DNA of 8,539 nucleotides from JAENVT01 sp040006755 (lineage in GTDB: Bacteria; Actinomycetota; Acidimicrobiia; Acidimicrobiales; Ilumatobacteraceae), in assembly GCA_040006755.1 (NCBI GenBank), contig JBDTWJ010000150.1, positions 1-8,539 on the forward strand, read 5' to 3'. Below, in pieces: positions 6,157 to 8,539 of the stretch. Made by a program: the position numbers and the translations under genes. Within the stretch, counting starts at the first letter, position 1. Every line of letters begins with the position of its first letter. The notes under the pieces were generated by a model. That model saw only the letters and a program-made list of their open reading frames with translations. It ran no database searches and was not told the origin of the DNA.

Positions 6157-6193
6157 TAAGTGGATCGGGGCTGCGTTGTGCAAGGCTGCCACG

Positions 6194-6868
6194 ATGCGAA
6201 TTGGCATCATCGGTGGAACCGGACCGGCGGGCCGTGCGCTTGCCGGTCGCCTGGCGTCCATCGGCTATTCGGTCGTGATCGGTTCGCGCTCGAAGTATCG
6301 GGCCATGGAGGCACGCGATGGCCTCGTCGCCAAATGGCCAGACCTCGAACCGCTGCTCGCGTACGGCGACAACCCGGGCGCGGCTGACTGCGACGTCGTT
6401 GTGATCGCGACCCCATGGGACTCTGCAGCTACCACCGCACAGGAGAACGCAGCCGCATTGGCCGGCAAGGTCGTCATCAGCATGGCCAACGCTCTGGTGC
6501 GCGTGGGCCACGAGTTCCAACCGCTGGTGCCACCTCGTGGCAGCGTTGCCGCACACGTGCAGGCAGCGGTTCCGGGTTGCCACGTCGTCGCCGCGTTCCA
6601 CCATCTGCCGGCGACCGAGCTCGGCCATCTCGGTCAGCCGATCGACAGCGATGTATTGATCTGCGGCGATGATCCTGGTGCGGTCGAGACTGTCAGCGAG
6701 ATCGTTTCGAAGATCCCAGGTTGTCGTCCGCTCGACGCCGGCGAACTGTCCAACGCAACGGCCATCGAAGCGTTCACGGCGGTCCTGCTGCAGCTCAACG
6801 TGCGCTACAAGACCCGCGTCGCGCCAAAGCTCACCGGAATCCGAAATGATCCGAGGGCGTTGGGCTGA
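6194..6868 (+). CDS. npdG: NADPH-dependent F420 reductase (F420H2:NADP oxidoreductase)
   Basis: The product has 224 residues and transfers hydride between NADPH and coenzyme F420, supplying reduced F420 to F420-dependent enzymes in the cytosol. It opens with a Rossmann motif MRIGIIGGTGPAGRALAGRLA and the NADP-phosphate-binding 'GSR' after strand two. Downstream are 'VVVIATPWDSA', 'VVISMANALV', 'VVAAFHHLPA', 'VLICGDDPGA' and 'CRPLDAGELSNATAIE', all in the same order as in archaeal Fno and actinobacterial NpdG. The ATG at 6194 is preceded by AAGG (6182-6185) at 8 nt and starts exactly at the first Rossmann strand; the longer TTG start at 6176 would add six residues with no role. The stop is 2 nt from the mshC ATG, so the two are one transcript. 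Divergent from fabI. The substrate direction in vivo cannot be read from sequence. Confidence 0.92.
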   Translation: MRIGIIGGTGPAGRALAGRLASIGYSVVIGSRSKYRAMEARDGLVAKWPDLEPLLAYGDNPGAADCDVVVIATPWDSAATTAQENAAALAGKVVISMANALVRVGHEFQPLVPPRGSVAAHVQAAVPGCHVVAAFHHLPATELGHLGQPIDSDVLICGDDPGAVETVSEIVSKIPGCRPLDAGELSNATAIEAFTAVLLQLNVRYKTRVAPKLTGIRNDPRALG

Positions 6869-6870
6869 CC

Positions 6871-7983
6871 ATGCGTCTTTACGACACGGCCCGGCGTGCC
6901 GTCGTACCATTCGAACCGAGCGATCAGGTGTCGATGTATACGTGCGGTATCACGCCGTACGACGCAACACATCTGGGGCATGCCTCGACGTTCATCTTCT
7001 ACGACGTGCTGCAGCGACGATTGATCGACATGGGCCACACCGTGAAGTGTGTGCGCAACGTCACGGACGTCGATGATCCGTTGTTCGCCAAAGCGCGGCA
7101 ACTCGGCGTGCACTACCTCGACCTTGCGGCAGGCGAAGAGGCTCGCTTCGAACGCGACATGGAGGCGTTGAATGCCTTGCCGGTGTCGTCGACGCCACGT
7201 GCGTCGTCGGCGATACCCGACATCCGTGGATTCATCGGCATGGTCCTCGATCGCGGGTTCGCGTATCAGGCCGGCGGCAGTGTGTACTTCGATGTGTCGA
7301 AGTTCCCGTCATTCGGTTCGATCGGGAACTACACGACCGAGCAGATGGTCGAATTCGCGAGCGAGCGTGGAGGCAACATCGATGACCCCCACAAGCGGCA
7401 CCCGCTCGACTTCGTGCTGTGGCACCCATCGGCCGCGGACGAGCCGAGCTGGGACACCATGTGGGGTCCGGGCCGGCCGGGTTGGCACATCGAATGCTCG
7501 GCGCTCGCGCTGCGCGAACTCGGCACGACCATCGATCTGCACGGCGGCGGGACAGACCTGATCTTCCCCCACCACGAGAGCGAGCGGGCCCAGAGCGAGG
7601 CGGCCACTGGCGACCCGTTCGTGCGCCATTGGATGCACACGGCCATGGTGTATATGGACGGCCACAAGATGTCAAAGAGCCTCGGGAATCTCGTCTTCGT
7701 CGACGCCCTGCGCAAGGAGTGGGATCCGCGGGCGATCCGATTGGCCATCATCGAACACCACTACCGGCGCGAGTGGGAGTGGGACGACGGTCTCATGCCG
7801 CGGAACGCGGAACGGCTGGCCCGGTGGGTCGACGCTGGTGCTGGCAGCGCAGTGATCGACGAGGTCCGCACCGCATTGGACGATGACCTCGACTCGCCCG
7901 GCGCGTTGGTATACATCGACGCGGCTGCCGCCTCGGGCCACGGTGTCGGCGATGCAGCAGCGCTGCTCGGCGTCGACCTCTGA
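6871..7983 (+). CDS. mshC: L-cysteine:1D-myo-inositol 2-amino-2-deoxy-alpha-D-glucopyranoside ligase
   Basis: The product has 370 residues and performs the ATP-dependent joining of cysteine to GlcN-inositol, the third enzymatic step that commits cysteine to mycothiol. It is a class I aminoacyl-tRNA-synthetase fold without the tRNA-binding part. The signature 'YTCGITPYDATHLGHA' (residues 23-38) carries the HIGH-like HLGH and is the MshC form; true cysteinyl-tRNA synthetases read G-P-T-V-Y-D there. Zinc and cysteine-binding ligands are in place: Cys25, Cys209 (in WHIEC), His234 and Glu238 (in FPHHESE). The KMSKS loop is at 266-270. The protein is about 40 residues shorter than mycobacterial MshC (about 412), mostly by shorter internal segments, since the C-terminal 'ALDDDLDSPGAL...LLGVDL' is present. 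It follows npdG by 2 nt; a GAGGG lies 13 nt and a GGG 6 nt upstream of the ATG. Identity is secure. Confidence 0.93.
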   Translation: MRLYDTARRAVVPFEPSDQVSMYTCGITPYDATHLGHASTFIFYDVLQRRLIDMGHTVKCVRNVTDVDDPLFAKARQLGVHYLDLAAGEEARFERDMEALNALPVSSTPRASSAIPDIRGFIGMVLDRGFAYQAGGSVYFDVSKFPSFGSIGNYTTEQMVEFASERGGNIDDPHKRHPLDFVLWHPSAADEPSWDTMWGPGRPGWHIECSALALRELGTTIDLHGGGTDLIFPHHESERAQSEAATGDPFVRHWMHTAMVYMDGHKMSKSLGNLVFVDALRKEWDPRAIRLAIIEHHYRREWEWDDGLMPRNAERLARWVDAGAGSAVIDEVRTALDDDLDSPGALVYIDAAAASGHGVGDAAALLGVDL

Positions 7984-8042
7984 CACCGCCACACCTTCAT
8001 CACCAGTTCGCCTCACGGGAACAACGGTAGGAATGGACGCTC

Positions 8043-8048
8043 TATCAT
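8043..8048 (+). promoter_or_regulatory. Candidate -10 element for plsC (leaderless transcript)
   Basis: TATCAT matches the TATAAT consensus at five of six positions and ends 6 nt before the GTG at 8055, which would make that G the first transcribed base. No Shine-Dalgarno sequence precedes either GTG (8049 or 8055). No good -35 hexamer is visible 16-18 nt upstream. Confidence 0.35.
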
Positions 8049-8054
8049 GTGAAC

Positions 8055-8539
8055 GTGAACTGCGACGGGGCCGGCAAGGCGCAACAGCGGGTTCGCCGTG
8101 TCGTTCGCCCGATCGCGATTCGGCTGTGGAAGTTCGAGCTCGTTGGTTTGGAGCGGCTGCCCACCGGCGGCCCGGCGATTCTGTGCCCCAATCACGTGAG
8201 CTTTCTCGACAGTGCGTTTTTGATGCTGCACGTCCCACGCAACATCAGTTTCGTCGGCAAGGCCGAGTACATGGACTCCTGGAAGACCAAGCACCTGTTC
8301 CCGTTGATGGGGATGATTCCGATCGATCGCGCAGGCGGCGACAAGAGCCAAGCTGCACTGGACACTGCCGAGGCAGTGCTGCGTCGCGGTGAACTCTTCG
8401 GCATCTTCCCCGAGGGCACTCGCAGCCGAGACGGAATTTTGCACAAGGGTCGCACCGGTGCAGCACGGCTGGCTCTGAAAATCGGCTGCCCGATCTATCC
8501 GGTGGGGATGGTCGGCACGCGTGAGATCCAGCCGCCCGA
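8055..8539 (+). CDS. plsC: 1-acyl-sn-glycerol-3-phosphate acyltransferase (PlsC/LPLAT family), 3' partial
   Basis: At least 161 residues are visible before the window ends with the frame open. The family moves an acyl chain from acyl-CoA or acyl-ACP to lysophosphatidic acid at the inner face of the membrane, giving phosphatidic acid for phospholipids. Motif I is NHVSFLD (His47 and Asp52, the catalytic H-x4-D), motif II is GMIPIDR (86-92), motif III is GIFPEGTRS (116-124) and motif IV begins at IYPVGMVG (147-154). The GTG at 8055 is chosen because a TATCAT -10 lies 6 nt before it; an in-frame GTG at 8049 is equally open, and a TAG at 8028 limits the start. It is 71 nt after mshC, so it may be read through from npdG-mshC as well as from its own promoter. 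Which lysophospholipid or acyl donor it prefers is not readable, and related glycolipid acyltransferases share these motifs. Confidence 0.88.
   Translation, partial: MNCDGAGKAQQRVRRVVRPIAIRLWKFELVGLERLPTGGPAILCPNHVSFLDSAFLMLHVPRNISFVGKAEYMDSWKTKHLFPLMGMIPIDRAGGDKSQAALDTAEAVLRRGELFGIFPEGTRSRDGILHKGRTGAARLALKIGCPIYPVGMVGTREIQPP

Noticed and set aside
6124..6261. 46-residue N-terminal extension of fabI
   Set aside because: InhA/FabI homologues begin at MGLLDGK; the extension overlaps npdG and has no ribosome binding site.
5948..6910. 320-codon minus-strand frame across npdG and the fabI start
   Set aside because: It is a shadow of npdG and fabI, both securely identified, and its translation shows no motif.
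8033..8392. Plus-strand frame starting at ATG 8033 over the acyltransferase
   Set aside because: Different frame from the one carrying all four PlsC motifs; arginine-rich translation without recognisable domain.

Overview
The window looks like chromosomal DNA from a high-GC actinobacterium, most likely of the Acidimicrobiia (Ilumatobacter-like) type. Three things point that way: a mycothiol-pathway ligase (MshC) beside an F420:NADP oxidoreductase (both cofactors are characteristic of Actinobacteria), an InhA-type enoyl-ACP reductase, and a large secreted protein ending in beta-rich modules of the kind I associate with Acidimicrobiia exported proteins. The assignment is by recognition of families, not by a database search.

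Layout. (1) 1-866: a 5'-truncated SnoaL/NTF2-like gene whose stop overlaps, in TGATG, the start of a small protein resembling the deazaflavin-dependent nitroreductase/split-barrel family. (2) 867-1267: a 401-base gap with no credible gene. Its second half holds a good promoter preceded by two tandem 14-bp near-identical boxes spaced exactly 22 bp, a near-palindrome at the predicted transcription start, and a 5' leader of about 80 nt. (3) 1268-5335: one 1355-residue exported protein made of signal peptide, DUF3494 ice-binding-like domain, eight Ig-like repeats of about 89 residues, and three 128-residue C-terminal modules. (4) 5344-5372: a hairpin between this gene and the convergent fabI. (5) 5356-6123, minus strand: InhA-type FabI. 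(6) From 6194, plus strand, divergent from fabI: npdG (F420:NADPH oxidoreductase), mshC two bases later, then a plsC-like acyltransferase that runs off the window.

How they fit. npdG and mshC are almost certainly co-transcribed and serve cofactor and thiol redox balance; fabI and plsC serve fatty acid and phospholipid synthesis. The big protein is a surface or matrix protein, plausibly ice-binding or adhesive. It has its own promoter with what looks like a two-site response-regulator input (DevR/DosR-like spacing and half-sites). That promoter arrangement and the three-module C-terminus are the most interesting parts of the window. I saw no mobile elements, CRISPR arrays, rRNA or tRNA genes.
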